A DNA stretch of 64,000 nucleotides from an uncultured Alphaproteobacteria bacterium (GCA_934255405.1 CAKQNT010000003.1:67775-131774); one strand, 5' to 3'. Shown: positions 44,554 to 54,538, counted from the first letter of the stretch. Numbers and translations: made by a program. Notes: generated by a model not told the origin, from the letters alone.

Positions 44554-46815
44554 ATGAAAATACTTAAGTTGGGGACTTTTGCCGCCGTATTGTTGAGCGG
44601 TGTTTCGGCAGCCGCGGCATCGGTTTATGTCCATGATATCAAGATAGAGGGACTGCAACGGGTTGAGCCCGAAACAGTGCTTTCTTATGTGAATGTCAAG
44701 AAGAATGTCCTGACTGATGACAATAAGCTTGATGCGTCGCTAAAGCAGCTTTATGCCACCGGTTTGTTCAATGATGTTTCACTGAATGTTAATCAGGACG
44801 GAGTTCTTGTCATTAAGGTTGAAGAAAACCCGATAATCAACAAAGTGCTGTTTGACGGCAATGACAAAGTTGATGACGAGATGCTTACCTCCGAGGTAAA
44901 ACTGGCGCCCCGCTCAATGTATTCTCGCGCCAAAGTGCAAGAAGATGTCAGTCGGATTCTTGATGTTTACAAACGCACCGGACGCTATGCCGCGGTGGTT
45001 GAACCGCAGATTATCAAACGCGATCAGAACCGTGTTGATCTGATTTTCAAGATTGATGAAGGTCCTTTGGCGGTTATTGATAAAATTAATTTCATGGGCA
45101 ACACCCACTACGACCACGACGACTTGCAAGAAGTAATAATGAGTAAAGAGAGCCGTTGGTACCGTATTTTTTCTTCTTCTGAGAACTATGATGCCGAGAA
45201 GACTAACTACGACAAAGAGCTGTTGCGTCGTTTTTATCTCAAACGCGGTTATGCCGATTTCAGGGTTGTTTCTGCGGTTGCCGAGCTCAGCCCCGACAGC
45301 AAATCTTTTGTTTTGACCTATGTTTTGGACGAGGGCAAGCGTTACAAGGTTAGCAATATCGACATTACTTCTGAAATTGCCGATGTAAACCCTGAAGATT
45401 TCAAACAATATGTAGAGTTTGAAGTTGGTGAATGGTACAATAATGATAAGGTAGAAAAGAGCGTCAGCACTCTTACCGATGAGCTGGGGAAAAAGGGCTT
45501 TGCCTTTGTAGATGTTAACCCTGAATTGGTCAAAAACACCGAAACCGGAGAAGTTAATGTAATCTTTCATATTAACGAAGGCGAACGTATATTTATAGAC
45601 CGCATTAACATCAGCGGCAACACTCGCACTTATGATGAAGTTATTCGCCGCGAGTTCCGCATTGATGAGGGCGATGCTTTCAATGTTTCTAAGATTAAGG
45701 ATTCTCGCCGCAATGTTGAAAATCTTGATTATTTCAGCAAGGTTGATATTGATACCACGGCCACAGATGCCAACAAAGCGGATTTGAATGTTAAGGTAGA
45801 AGAAAAGTCCACAGGTTACTTCAATGTCGGCGTTGGTTATTCCACCGTTAATGGTGCCACTGTCAGAGCCGGTGTGACCGAAAACAATTTCCGCGGAATG
45901 GGGCAGCGTTTGAGCTTAGATGCCGGCGTTTCTCAGCGTTCTCAGGACTATAACTTGAGCTTCACCGAGCCATATTTTATGGGGCGGCGTCTGCGAGCCG
46001 GTTTTGATGTCTTCCGTACGGAAGAAGACTATCAGGACGAGAGCTCTTATGATAGCTCCACCACCGGCGGGCGCCTGCGCATGGGCTGGAACTACACTGA
46101 TGACTTGTCGCAACAGGTTCGCTACACCTTGCGCAATGATGAGATTAGCCACGTAGGACACAACGCTTCTAAGTATATTAAAGACGAGGAAGGTAAATAT
46201 GTCGATTCTTCTATCGGACAAACCATAGTATACGATAAGCGTGATAGTTATATCTCGCCCAAAGACGGCTATTATTTGTCTTTTGGCAATGATGTTGCCG
46301 GTGTTGGTGGTGATGAAAAATATCTCAAGTTTGATGCCAAGGCATATCGCTACTACACTTTAGCTGATTACTATACGTTCAAATTCTTTGCCAACGCCGG
46401 CTATATAACCGGCTACTCCGGAGAAGATGTTCGCTTGTCCAACCGCTACTATTTGGGTGGTATGACACTGCGCGGATTTGATGTTGCCGGTATTGGCGCC
46501 CGCGATAAAGAAACCGGAGATGCTCTGGGTGGCAACTGGATGGTTTATACCGGTGGTGAGCTCACTTTCCCGATTGGTTTAGATGAGGTTGGTATCAAAG
46601 GTCGCACCTTTATGGATATGGGAATGCTCGGCAAACCGGATAATCTGAATACTGCCGATGTTGATTATTCTTCCAGCCCGCGTGTTTCGGCCGGTTTTGG
46701 CTTCCAGTGGCTGTCACCGATGGGGCAGATAGATGTTGACTTCGGATTCCCGCTTGTCAAAGAAAAATATGATGAGACTCAGGTCTTCCGTCTCAATTTT
46801 GGAACTCGTTTATAA
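44554..46815 (+). CDS. bamA: Outer membrane assembly factor BamA
   Basis: BamA inserts beta-barrel proteins into the outer membrane. The ATG at 44554 has AAAGGAA 6 nt upstream. The signal peptide (SAAAA-SV, about residue 22) is followed by five POTRA domains (about 25-420) and then the Omp85 barrel. The barrel includes the conserved YYLGGMTLRGF region. The last strand ends FRLNFGTRL rather than the usual terminal Phe. At 753 residues it has family length. It lies between rseP and lpxD, the standard order. Confidence 0.96.
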   Translation: MKILKLGTFAAVLLSGVSAAAASVYVHDIKIEGLQRVEPETVLSYVNVKKNVLTDDNKLDASLKQLYATGLFNDVSLNVNQDGVLVIKVEENPIINKVLFDGNDKVDDEMLTSEVKLAPRSMYSRAKVQEDVSRILDVYKRTGRYAAVVEPQIIKRDQNRVDLIFKIDEGPLAVIDKINFMGNTHYDHDDLQEVIMSKESRWYRIFSSSENYDAEKTNYDKELLRRFYLKRGYADFRVVSAVAELSPDSKSFVLTYVLDEGKRYKVSNIDITSEIADVNPEDFKQYVEFEVGEWYNNDKVEKSVSTLTDELGKKGFAFVDVNPELVKNTETGEVNVIFHINEGERIFIDRINISGNTRTYDEVIRREFRIDEGDAFNVSKIKDSRRNVENLDYFSKVDIDTTATDANKADLNVKVEEKSTGYFNVGVGYSTVNGATVRAGVTENNFRGMGQRLSLDAGVSQRSQDYNLSFTEPYFMGRRLRAGFDVFRTEEDYQDESSYDSSTTGGRLRMGWNYTDDLSQQVRYTLRNDEISHVGHNASKYIKDEEGKYVDSSIGQTIVYDKRDSYISPKDGYYLSFGNDVAGVGGDEKYLKFDAKAYRYYTLADYYTFKFFANAGYITGYSGEDVRLSNRYYLGGMTLRGFDVAGIGARDKETGDALGGNWMVYTGGELTFPIGLDEVGIKGRTFMDMGMLGKPDNLNTADVDYSSSPRVSAGFGFQWLSPMGQIDVDFGFPLVKEKYDETQVFRLNFGTRL

Positions 46816-46825
46816 GGAGAAGAAT

Positions 46826-47839
46826 ATGGTAGATTCCCGTTTCTACAAAAACAACGGTCCTTTCACTTTGGCAAAAGTCGCAGATATTTGCGGCGCCGAA
46901 TTGACTGAGCCTGATAAATCCGGCGTTGAGATTAGGGAGCTGTCCACTCTGAGCAAAGCCGGAGAAGGTGATATTTGCTTTTTCTTCGACAAAAAGAAAA
47001 AGAACGCCGGCGCCGAGATTAAGGCTACAGCTTGTGTAACCACACCGGAGTTGGCGGAATTTGTTGCTCCCAATGTAATTAAGCTGATATCAGACAATCC
47101 GCATCTGGGCTTTGTAAAATTGAATTATGCCCTGTATTCAGAGGTTTTGCCGGCAGCAGAAATCAAGCCGACAGCGGTAATTGCCAAATCAGCAACTATT
47201 GGAGAAAATTGCTATATCGGCGACTATGCCGTTATTGGTGAAAATGTAAAAATCGGTTCGGGATGTATCATTGAACCTCATGCCGTGATTGATCACGATT
47301 GCGTAATCGGTGACAACTGCCGCATCGGCAGTCATGCCAACATTATGCACTGCCTTATGGGCAACAACTGCTATATATATGGCGGCGTTCGCATCGGCTG
47401 GGACGGTTTCGGGTTTATGATGATTGCCGGACAACACAAGAGAATACCGCAATTAGGGCGAGTAATCATCGGCAATGATGTCGAGATTGGCGCCAATTCC
47501 TGTGTGGACCGCGGCGCTCTTGATGATACGGTAATTGGCGACGGTTGTCGTATCGATGATTTAGTAATGCTTGCGCATAACAACACTCTTGGCCGCGGCT
47601 GTATTTTGGTCTCTCAGACCGGTATCGCTGGCAGCTGTGAATTTGGTGATTATGTTGTCTGTGGTGGCCAAGTCGGAGTTGCCGATCACCTAAAGATTGG
47701 AACCGGCGCGCAAATTGGCGCTCAATCAGGCATTATGCGCGATGTTGAAGCCGGCGCTGTGCTTATGGGATATCCGGCCGTGCCCATCAAGGATTTTATG
47801 CGTCAGGTTTCATTTGTACAAAAGGCCGTAAAGAAGTAA
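46826..47839 (+). CDS. lpxD: UDP-3-O-acyl-glucosamine N-acyltransferase LpxD
   Basis: This is the third step of lipid A synthesis. The ATG at 46826 follows AAGGAG and gives 337 residues. The N-terminal uridine-binding domain (FTLAKVADICG, FFFDKKKKN) is followed by left-handed hexapeptide repeats (from about 105), including GVRIGWDGFGFM. It lies 10 nt after bamA and 15 nt before fabZ. Confidence 0.96.
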   Translation: MVDSRFYKNNGPFTLAKVADICGAELTEPDKSGVEIRELSTLSKAGEGDICFFFDKKKKNAGAEIKATACVTTPELAEFVAPNVIKLISDNPHLGFVKLNYALYSEVLPAAEIKPTAVIAKSATIGENCYIGDYAVIGENVKIGSGCIIEPHAVIDHDCVIGDNCRIGSHANIMHCLMGNNCYIYGGVRIGWDGFGFMMIAGQHKRIPQLGRVIIGNDVEIGANSCVDRGALDDTVIGDGCRIDDLVMLAHNNTLGRGCILVSQTGIAGSCEFGDYVVCGGQVGVADHLKIGTGAQIGAQSGIMRDVEAGAVLMGYPAVPIKDFMRQVSFVQKAVKK

Positions 47840-47854
47840 CAAAAGAGGAATTTC

Positions 47855-48304
47855 ATGTCAGAAAATAAAATTTACACTATTGAAGAAATTATGCACATGC
47901 TTCCGCATCGCTATCCGTTTTTGCTGGTAGATCGTCTGGAAGTAGAAGTCCCCGGAGAAAAAGGTGTCGGGCTCAAAAACGTAACCATGAACGAAGAGTT
48001 TTTTCAGGGGCATTTCCCCGGCAATCCGGTGATGCCTGGAGTGTTGCAGATTGAGGCTATGGCGCAGACTGCGGGTGCTTTGGTAATTTCTGGCGAGCCT
48101 GATTATCAGCCAAATCAAAAGAGTGTGCTGTTTATGTCGATTGACGGAGTAAAGTTCCGCAAACCGGTAAAACCTGGTGATCAACTGAAAATGCACGTTG
48201 AAAAAATCAAAGAGCGCCGCAACGTATATGTCTTTAAGGGACAAAGTATGGTAGACGGGCAGGTTGTTTCCGAGGCGGAATTTACAGCCATGATTATCGG
48301 ATAA
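47855..48304 (+). CDS. fabZ: 3-hydroxyacyl-ACP dehydratase FabZ
   Basis: This hot-dog-fold dehydratase of fatty acid elongation is located in the lipid A cluster, where it competes with LpxA for hydroxyacyl-ACP. The 149-residue protein has HRYPFLLVDRL, and GHFPGNPVMPGVLQIEAMAQ contains the catalytic His and Glu. A clear terminator follows. Confidence 0.97.
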   Translation: MSENKIYTIEEIMHMLPHRYPFLLVDRLEVEVPGEKGVGLKNVTMNEEFFQGHFPGNPVMPGVLQIEAMAQTAGALVISGEPDYQPNQKSVLFMSIDGVKFRKPVKPGDQLKMHVEKIKERRNVYVFKGQSMVDGQVVSEAEFTAMIIG

Positions 48305-48305
48305 T

Positions 48306-48336
48306 CAAAAGCCGCTCAAACGAGCGGCTTTTTTTA
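48306..48336 (+). terminator. Intrinsic terminator after fabZ
   Basis: AAAAGCCGCTC/GAGCGGCTTTT stem with a tiny loop and a T run. lpxA must therefore have its own promoter in the AT-rich 90 nt that follow. Confidence 0.88.
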
Positions 48337-48425
48337 TTACAGAGCAGAAATATTATGTGTTTTTACATCAAGCAAAAAAAATTTTAATTTAATCGCATTG
48401 ATTAACTGTTTTAAGGAATAATACC

Positions 48426-49253
48426 ATGGCTAAAATTCATCCTTCCGCAATTATAGAAAACGGCGCCCAAATAGCAGACAGTGCCGAAATCGGGCCTTTG
48501 TGCTGGATTTCATCCAAAGCCAAAATCGGCGAAAATGTTCGCTTGCTTGGTCGGGTTACCGTTATGGGAGATACCACCATCGGGGAGGAAACAGTTGTTT
48601 TCCCCGGCGCTGTTTTGGGTGCCGGACCTCAAGATCATGGCAACGAATTTCAGCCTGATGCCAAATTAGTAATTGGCAAACGCAATGTAATCCGCGAAAA
48701 TGTCACCATGCACTGTGGCACTCCAAAGGGGCAAAATCCCATTGCCGGTGAAACTCCGGAAAAACTGATTACCAAAGTCGGTGATGATGGTATGTTTATG
48801 ATTAACTCTCATATTGCTCACGATTGCGTTGTTGGCAACAATGTTATTATGACCAACAATGCGGTAATTGCCGGACACGTTCGCTTGGGAGACGGGGTGA
48901 TTTTGGGCGGCAATTCGGCGGTTCACCAATTCTGCCGTATCGGACGCAAGACCATGATTGGCGGAATGACCGGCGTGGACCGTGATGTTATACCGTTTGC
49001 CATTGTTACCGGAGATCGCGGCAAATTGCGTGGTTTGAACGTTATCGGACTCAAAAGAAGCGGCTACGATGAACATACTGTTAAATCAATCACACGAGCC
49101 TTTATGTTTATATTCAAAGGCAAAAGCGGCACTTTTGAATCTCGCGTAGCCGAGGCAAAAGAAAAGTTCCACGATAACGATATGGTGATGGAGCAGATTA
49201 AATTCATCGAAGAATCATTATCCGGTCGCCGCAACGTTATGCAAGCCGAATAA
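48426..49253 (+). CDS. lpxA: UDP-N-acetylglucosamine acyltransferase LpxA
   Basis: This is the first committed step of lipid A synthesis. The 275-residue protein is mostly left-handed beta-helix built from hexapeptides. The catalytic histidine is in NSHIAHDCVVGNNV. MHCGTPKGQNP and the C-terminal helical part (IKFIEESLSG) are typical. TAAGGAATA precedes the ATG. Confidence 0.97.
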   Translation: MAKIHPSAIIENGAQIADSAEIGPLCWISSKAKIGENVRLLGRVTVMGDTTIGEETVVFPGAVLGAGPQDHGNEFQPDAKLVIGKRNVIRENVTMHCGTPKGQNPIAGETPEKLITKVGDDGMFMINSHIAHDCVVGNNVIMTNNAVIAGHVRLGDGVILGGNSAVHQFCRIGRKTMIGGMTGVDRDVIPFAIVTGDRGKLRGLNVIGLKRSGYDEHTVKSITRAFMFIFKGKSGTFESRVAEAKEKFHDNDMVMEQIKFIEESLSGRRNVMQAE

Positions 49254-49270
49254 ATTAAGTGTTCTTCCTC

Positions 49271-49306
49271 AAGGGAGTTTGCTATTGCCAACTCCCTTAA
49301 TTTTTA
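49271..49306 (+). terminator. Intrinsic terminator after lpxA
   Basis: AAGGGAGTT pairs with AACTCCCTT, followed by AATTTTTATT. Confidence 0.75.
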
Positions 49307-49345
49307 TTATAAACAAGACAGATTAACCTTTTTTAGAATAAGCAG

Positions 49346-50176
49346 ATGACTACACATACGCGCAAATTAGGCATTATTGCAGGTGGCGGAAGCATTCCCG
49401 CACTATTGGTTCGCCACTGTCAGGAGCAGGGGCGAGATTTCTTTGTTTTGGCGATTGAAGGTAATGCGGATAAATCATTTTTTAGCGGCGATATCCCTCA
49501 TCAATGGATTCGCATCGGGCAGGCCGGCACAGGTTTTAAGCGTTTGGCGGAAGAAAAAGTGCAAGATGTGGTTATGATTGGCACAATTCGCCGCCCGAGT
49601 TTTTTTGATTTGATGCCGGATTTGCGCACAACGGCGTTTTTTGCCAAAATCGGCACCAAGGCTCTGGGTGATGACGGTATCTTGCGTGCACTGGTCAAAG
49701 AGATTGAATCAGAAGGTATGGCGGTTAAAGGTGTCCACGAGGTTATGCCCGATATTTTAGTAAAGTCCGGTGTTTTGGGCAAACACAAGCCCGATAAGCA
49801 GGCACTGGCTGATATTGAGCGCGGCATTGAGGTGGCGGCAGAACTTGGCAAGCTCGATGTAGGGCAGGCAGTTGTGGTGCAGCAAGGTCTGGTGCTTGGT
49901 GTAGAGGGCATAGAAGGCACTGACGAGCTGATTCGCCGTTGTCAAGATTACAAACGCAAAGGTGTCGGCGGAGTGTTGGTAAAATTGCGCAAACCTCAGC
50001 AGGATATGCGTATAGACTTGCCGACTATCGGCACTCGCACGGTTGAACGCGCCCACGAAACCGGTCTGCGCGGCATTGCGGTTCACGCCGGCAACGGACT
50101 GATTGTTGATGAAACGGAAGTCATCAAACTGGCCGATAAATATGGGCTTTTTGTAATAGGAGTGACCCCGCATTGA
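49346..50176 (+). CDS. lpxI: UDP-2,3-diacylglucosamine pyrophosphatase LpxI
   Basis: LpxI hydrolyses UDP-diacylglucosamine to lipid X, replacing LpxH in alphaproteobacteria. The 276-residue DUF1009-type protein has an N-terminal Rossmann-like part (LGIIAGGGSIPALLVRHCQE) and a C-terminal domain with GRRC-like GVLVKLRKPQQDMRIDLPTIG. Its stop overlaps the lpxB start by 4 nt. Confidence 0.94.
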   Translation: MTTHTRKLGIIAGGGSIPALLVRHCQEQGRDFFVLAIEGNADKSFFSGDIPHQWIRIGQAGTGFKRLAEEKVQDVVMIGTIRRPSFFDLMPDLRTTAFFAKIGTKALGDDGILRALVKEIESEGMAVKGVHEVMPDILVKSGVLGKHKPDKQALADIERGIEVAAELGKLDVGQAVVVQQGLVLGVEGIEGTDELIRRCQDYKRKGVGGVLVKLRKPQQDMRIDLPTIGTRTVERAHETGLRGIAVHAGNGLIVDETEVIKLADKYGLFVIGVTPH

Positions 50177-51336
50177 AAAATTTAAAGGTATATCTTATCG
50201 CCGGCGAGCCTTCGGGAGATTTGCTCGGTTCTCGCCTGATGCGCGCTTTGCGTCAAAAAACCGATGGCAAGGTGGAGTTCTTTGGTCTGGGCGGCGATAC
50301 TATGGAAGCCGAAGGATTGAAGCCGATATTTGACATCTCTGATTTGTCAATTATGGGATTGGTTGAGGTGATTCCCAGTATTCCCAAAGTATTGCGCCAC
50401 CTCAAAAACACTATTGCCGATATTGAACGAATAAAGCCGGATATTGTGATTACTATTGACAGTTGGAGCTTTTGCTCTCGTGTGCACAAAGCGTTGCGCA
50501 AGCTAAAACTGGGCATTCCGCAATTGCACTATGTTGCGCCGCAAGTCTGGGCATGGAAAAAGAAACGCGCTCGCACTATGTATAAATACATAGACGCCCT
50601 TATGACTTTGCTTCCTCAAGAGCCGAAATATTTCACGCCTCATAAGCTGGAAACGGTTTTTGTTGGGCATCCGGTGATTGAGAGTGAAGTTTTGCGTGCA
50701 GATGGCGCGGCTTTTTGCCGGCGTTTTAACATTCCGGCAGATAAAAAAATTGTTGCCATTCTTCCCGGATCTCGCAAAACCGAAGTCAGCAAATTGTTGC
50801 CGGTATTTTTGGAAAGCGCTCGCCAATTGCTGAAACAAGACCAAAATTTTTATTTTGTAATCCCCACGGTTCGCACAGTGTCTCAAATGGTTAAAGATAT
50901 GAGCAAAGATAGTGGCTTGCCGTTGCAAATTGTCGAAACACAAGAAGACCGCTACAATGCTTTTCAGGCTTCTTGCGCCGCCATCGCAGCCTCCGGAACC
51001 GTGGCTCTGGAGTTGGCAATTTGCCATATTCCCCATCTGATTGCTTATCGGGTTTCTGGGCTCACCGCGTGGATTGCGGCTCGTTTTCTTAAGATTCAAT
51101 TTGTAAATCTCACCAATATTATGTTGGGGCGTTTGGTGGTGCCGGAGCTTTTGCAGGAGCAATGCACCGCCGGCAATATCAGCCGCACGATTCAGGAGTT
51201 GCTTAAGCAAGGCGATTTGTATGAGCGTGAACAGGAAGGTTTTGCCAAGGTTAAAAATATTTTGAGTAACGGCGAGCAAACTCCAAGCCAAAATGCCGCT
51301 GATTTTGTGCTGGATTTAGTATCGCGCAAGCGCTGA
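50173..51336 (+). CDS. lpxB: Lipid A disaccharide synthase LpxB
   Basis: This GT19 glycosyltransferase joins lipid X to UDP-diacylglucosamine. The start is TTG at 50173 inside a TTGA overlap with lpxI, typical of translational coupling. The N-terminus KVYLIAGEPSGDLLGSRLM and the motifs YVAPQVWAWKKKRA, ILPGSRKTEV and SGTVALELA are diagnostic. At 387 residues it has family length. Confidence 0.96.
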   Translation: MKNLKVYLIAGEPSGDLLGSRLMRALRQKTDGKVEFFGLGGDTMEAEGLKPIFDISDLSIMGLVEVIPSIPKVLRHLKNTIADIERIKPDIVITIDSWSFCSRVHKALRKLKLGIPQLHYVAPQVWAWKKKRARTMYKYIDALMTLLPQEPKYFTPHKLETVFVGHPVIESEVLRADGAAFCRRFNIPADKKIVAILPGSRKTEVSKLLPVFLESARQLLKQDQNFYFVIPTVRTVSQMVKDMSKDSGLPLQIVETQEDRYNAFQASCAAIAASGTVALELAICHIPHLIAYRVSGLTAWIAARFLKIQFVNLTNIMLGRLVVPELLQEQCTAGNISRTIQELLKQGDLYEREQEGFAKVKNILSNGEQTPSQNAADFVLDLVSRKR

Positions 51337-51350
51337 TATCGAGAGAGCAA

Positions 51351-53378
51351 ATGCGGGCTTTGTGGTTATATCTCAGGCGTCAAGCAGATTTAGAGCCAAA
51401 CCGGCGCAAACTTTGGTTGCCGGTGTTTTTTTCCCTTGGGATTGGAATCTATTTTCTATTGTCGGCAGAACCTTCAAAGTGGCTGACATTGGGCATTGTT
51501 GAGCTGATAATCGTTTTTGCCGTTTTGCTGCGCTTTCATCCGCGCATTTTGCGGGTGCTGATGTGTTTGGGAATAATTGCCGGAGGCTTTGCGTGGGCTC
51601 AAATGCAGAGTATATACACCGCTGCCCGACTTGGCGCGGTTCCGCCGGATAAATTATATATACAAGGGCAAATCATCAAAGTCGACCACAGCCAAAAAGG
51701 CAAATTGCGCCTTACTTTGGATAGTTTGCAAGATTTCGAGCGGCATGAGCTCAAAGGTCGCTTTCGCGTCACCCTGCGCCAAAAGTACGGAGAATATCGA
51801 GCCGGACAATGTGTAGAGCTGATTGCTAAACTAATGCCCCGCGCCCAAACGCAAATACCAAACGGATATCAATTTGATCGCAAAAATTTTTATAATTTAT
51901 TATCCGGCAGCGGCTATGCCGAGAGTAGGGCGCTGTTGACCGAATGTCCTCGTGCCGATAGCTCGCTTGTTGCCAAGATTAATAATTGGCGGCAAAAAGT
52001 TATTGCGCATATATACCATGAGCTTCCAGCGGAAGAGGCTTCGATAACTGCCGCGATTGTCGCCGGCGAGCAAGGCGGTATCAGCTCTGCGCAAGTTCAA
52101 AATTATCGCAACTCCGGTTTGGCGCATTTTCTTTCAATTTCCGGCTTGCACATGAGTATGATTGCCGGATTGATGTTCTTTTTTATCCGGTTGCTGACGG
52201 CGATGATTCCTCCTCTTGCGCTGAGAGTGGATTCCAAAAAGATTTCTGCGGTGGCGGCGCTTGCTCTAAGCGCGGTATATCTGCTGATTTCAGGAGCGGC
52301 GGTTCCGGTGCAGCGAGCTTTTATTATGACCTTTATTGTTTTGCTCGGCATATTCTTCAATCGACGCGCGATTTCCATGTATGCCATCGCTTGGGCGGCG
52401 CTGATAGTGTTGTTTTTCGCTCCTCACGCGCTGGTTGGCGCCAGCTTTCAGATGTCTTTTGCCGCGGTTGTCGTGTTGATTGCTTTTTATGAAAAATTCT
52501 CCTCGCGGCTCAGTCGATGGTTTTCCGCTGACAAATCATCGTTGTTGTCGGTTGTGGGCAAAGGAGTGATTGCTTATGCTGTAGGGCTTGTGCTAGCGGA
52601 TTTTGTCGCCAGTATTGCAACTCTTCCATTTGCCATATATCATTTTAATCGGGTTGCGGTTTATACCTCGCTCACCAATCTGCTGGCCGGACCAATAATC
52701 GGCTTTGTGGTAATGCCGTTTACCATGTTTGCGTTGTTGCTGATGCCTTTGGGGTTGGACTCTCCGGCTCTGCAAGTGGTGGGTTGGGGCGTTGGTGTTC
52801 TTAATGATATTACCGGTTGGGTAAATTCGCTTGAAGGTGCTTCGGTACCGGTGCTGTCAATGCCGTTGTGGGGGCTGATACTGACCGTGTCGGGCGGTTT
52901 ATGGTTGTGTATATGGGAACGCCGTTGGCGTTTGTGGAGTGTTCCGTTTATAATTTGCGGAATTTTGAGCGTTTTTATCACCTGCAATCCAGATATTTTG
53001 GTTAATGAAGAAGCCAATGTAATTGCCGTCAAAGACAATCGCGGCGCTATGGTGATTTTGCCTTCACGCGGCAATCAGTTTACCAAACAAGTTTGGCTGG
53101 ATAAAACCGCCTCAAAACCATTGGGAAAACGGCGTCAAATCTTGCTCCAAAAAATTTGGCAGGGGCAGGCGCAATCATACAAATGGCTTGATTTGAGTTG
53201 CAAAGAAAATATTTGCACCTACAAAAAACGGATTCAGATTATCAAAGGTCAGGGGCTGAAACTTGATGACCGTTTTTTGGATCTGAAAGGCACCGGCGGA
53301 GTTGCCATATACTTATCAAGCCAACCTCAGATTGTTTCTGTTCGCCAAAGTATCGGCAATCGCCTGTGGAACCGCTAA
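51351..53378 (+). CDS. comEC: ComEC/Rec2-family DNA uptake protein
   Basis: ComEC forms the inner membrane channel for single-stranded DNA in transformation. The 675-residue protein has N-terminal membrane helices and an OB-like DUF4131 region (about 60-180). The competence domain has AIVAGEQGGISSAQVQNYR, SISGLHMSMIAGL and AAVPVQRAFIMTF. The C-terminal part lacks a full metallo-beta-lactamase domain and ends in a short beta-rich tail, as is common in alphaproteobacteria. It is 14 nt after lpxB. dprA is also present. Confidence 0.9.
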   Translation: MRALWLYLRRQADLEPNRRKLWLPVFFSLGIGIYFLLSAEPSKWLTLGIVELIIVFAVLLRFHPRILRVLMCLGIIAGGFAWAQMQSIYTAARLGAVPPDKLYIQGQIIKVDHSQKGKLRLTLDSLQDFERHELKGRFRVTLRQKYGEYRAGQCVELIAKLMPRAQTQIPNGYQFDRKNFYNLLSGSGYAESRALLTECPRADSSLVAKINNWRQKVIAHIYHELPAEEASITAAIVAGEQGGISSAQVQNYRNSGLAHFLSISGLHMSMIAGLMFFFIRLLTAMIPPLALRVDSKKISAVAALALSAVYLLISGAAVPVQRAFIMTFIVLLGIFFNRRAISMYAIAWAALIVLFFAPHALVGASFQMSFAAVVVLIAFYEKFSSRLSRWFSADKSSLLSVVGKGVIAYAVGLVLADFVASIATLPFAIYHFNRVAVYTSLTNLLAGPIIGFVVMPFTMFALLLMPLGLDSPALQVVGWGVGVLNDITGWVNSLEGASVPVLSMPLWGLILTVSGGLWLCIWERRWRLWSVPFIICGILSVFITCNPDILVNEEANVIAVKDNRGAMVILPSRGNQFTKQVWLDKTASKPLGKRRQILLQKIWQGQAQSYKWLDLSCKENICTYKKRIQIIKGQGLKLDDRFLDLKGTGGVAIYLSSQPQIVSVRQSIGNRLWNR

Positions 53379-53483
53379 AAGGCTGTGACAAACTACCTTA
53401 AATTCTTGCTTTATAATTTGTGAGTGCTAGCATCGGCGCAGTTTTTTTATAATTGTGTCATATTAATCTATTCACTATTTATT

Positions 53484-54014
53484 ATGAAAGTAAGAACCGT
53501 AAACATTAAGTTGGTGGTTGGAAGTTTGAGCGATATTGAGGCTGATGCCTATGTTTTGCCCTATTTTCCATATCACGTGAATCCCGACAATGAACGTCTG
53601 GAAGTTAAAAGTGCCGGAGCCCGTGGTGTGCGCCGCTTTATTGATCTGCGAATGACTCGCCATCTGCGCGGACACAATCTTTCTCTTGGAGAGATGTATA
53701 TTACCCAGTCCGGCGGCGGCAAATCAAAGTTTTTGGTTAACATTGTATGTCGCTCACACAATACCGAAAACATTTGCAGTGGCATTCATACCGGTCTAAT
53801 CGGTATGTTTATTGAGGCTCCTAAGTATCACCTGCAGACGGTTGCCATGACTCCGCTGTGTATCCGCGACGGGCTGACGGAATTAGCCTTTGTCCGCGAG
53901 CTGTGGAGCGCAATTGAGAGCTATGTTCAAGATGTCAGCATAGCTGAGATAATCATCGCCTGCAAAGATGAAGAACAGCGTGTCAAGATTGAAACAGCGC
54001 TAGCTGAACAGTAA
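53484..54014 (+). CDS. Hypothetical protein, possibly a divergent macro domain
   Basis: The start at ATG 53484 (176 residues) is preferred to a longer upstream frame that would add a hydrophobic leader. The pattern VVGSLSDIEADAYVLPYF, followed by SAGARGVRRFI and a second half with alternating strands and helices, resembles the macro domain (ADP-ribose binding) fold. The usual Asn and glycine-rich loops are degenerate, so activity is doubtful. I place it as macro-like at low confidence. It is isolated between comEC and a terminator. Confidence 0.6.
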   Translation: MKVRTVNIKLVVGSLSDIEADAYVLPYFPYHVNPDNERLEVKSAGARGVRRFIDLRMTRHLRGHNLSLGEMYITQSGGGKSKFLVNIVCRSHNTENICSGIHTGLIGMFIEAPKYHLQTVAMTPLCIRDGLTELAFVRELWSAIESYVQDVSIAEIIIACKDEEQRVKIETALAEQ

Positions 54015-54015
54015 C

Positions 54016-54047
54016 AAAAAGCCTCCCTAAAAGGAGGCTTTTGCTTT
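54016..54047. terminator. Bidirectional terminator
   Basis: AAAAGCCTCC pairs with GGAGGCTTTT. A and T flanks on both sides serve the macro-like gene and the convergent HxlR gene. Confidence 0.85.
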
Positions 54048-54049
54048 GT

Positions 54050-54391
54050 TTAAGAAAGGTTTTCAATTCCCAGCAACATGTGGTCGCGATATTCTGCACC
54101 CCACGCCATCATCGATTCTATCACCGGCTTGAGGCTGTATCCCACAGCGGTGAGGGTGTACTCAACTCTCGGCGGAATCTGGGCATATACCTGACGTATC
54201 AACAGCCCTTTTTCTTCCAGCATACGCAGATTAGAGGTCAAAACTTTTTGCGTAATATCCCCCAAAGACTTTTTCAGCTCGCCAAAACGCTTAGTTCCGT
54301 CCAGCAGATTCTGAATAATCAGGAGCTTCCAGCGGTCGCCCAAGACCTTAGAGGTCATCTCCGCAAGATATTTTTGCACATCATCAATCAT
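54050..54391 (-). CDS. HxlR-family transcriptional regulator
   Basis: The 113-residue winged-helix protein has VLGDRWKLLIIQNLLDGTKR, FGELKKSLGDITQKVLTSNL and RMLEEKGLLIRQVY, which form the HxlR signature. These regulators often sense redox or aldehydes through a cysteine near the N-terminus, but no cysteine is present here. It is divergent from the FadL-type porin gene, so the 147-nt gap probably holds its operator. Confidence 0.92.
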   Translation of the reverse strand: MIDDVQKYLAEMTSKVLGDRWKLLIIQNLLDGTKRFGELKKSLGDITQKVLTSNLRMLEEKGLLIRQVYAQIPPRVEYTLTAVGYSLKPVIESMMAWGAEYRDHMLLGIENLS

Positions 54392-54463
54392 AAAAGCTGC
54401 TCCTAACTGTTTGTTTTATTCATTAGTATCTTTTGAGAAACTACGGCACTTTCAAGTGCTTAC

Positions 54464-54492
54464 TTTACATTTTATAGCAAATGTACTGATAT
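54464..54492 (+). promoter_or_regulatory. Candidate promoter of the FadL-type gene
   Basis: TTTACA, a 17-nt spacer and TGATAT. A small inverted repeat GCACT-TTCA-AGTGC (54446-54459) just upstream could be a regulator site. Confidence 0.45.
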
Positions 54493-54538
54493 AAAGGCAA
54501 CAAAAAAATACTTAACTATCAACAATTGGACAAGAATA

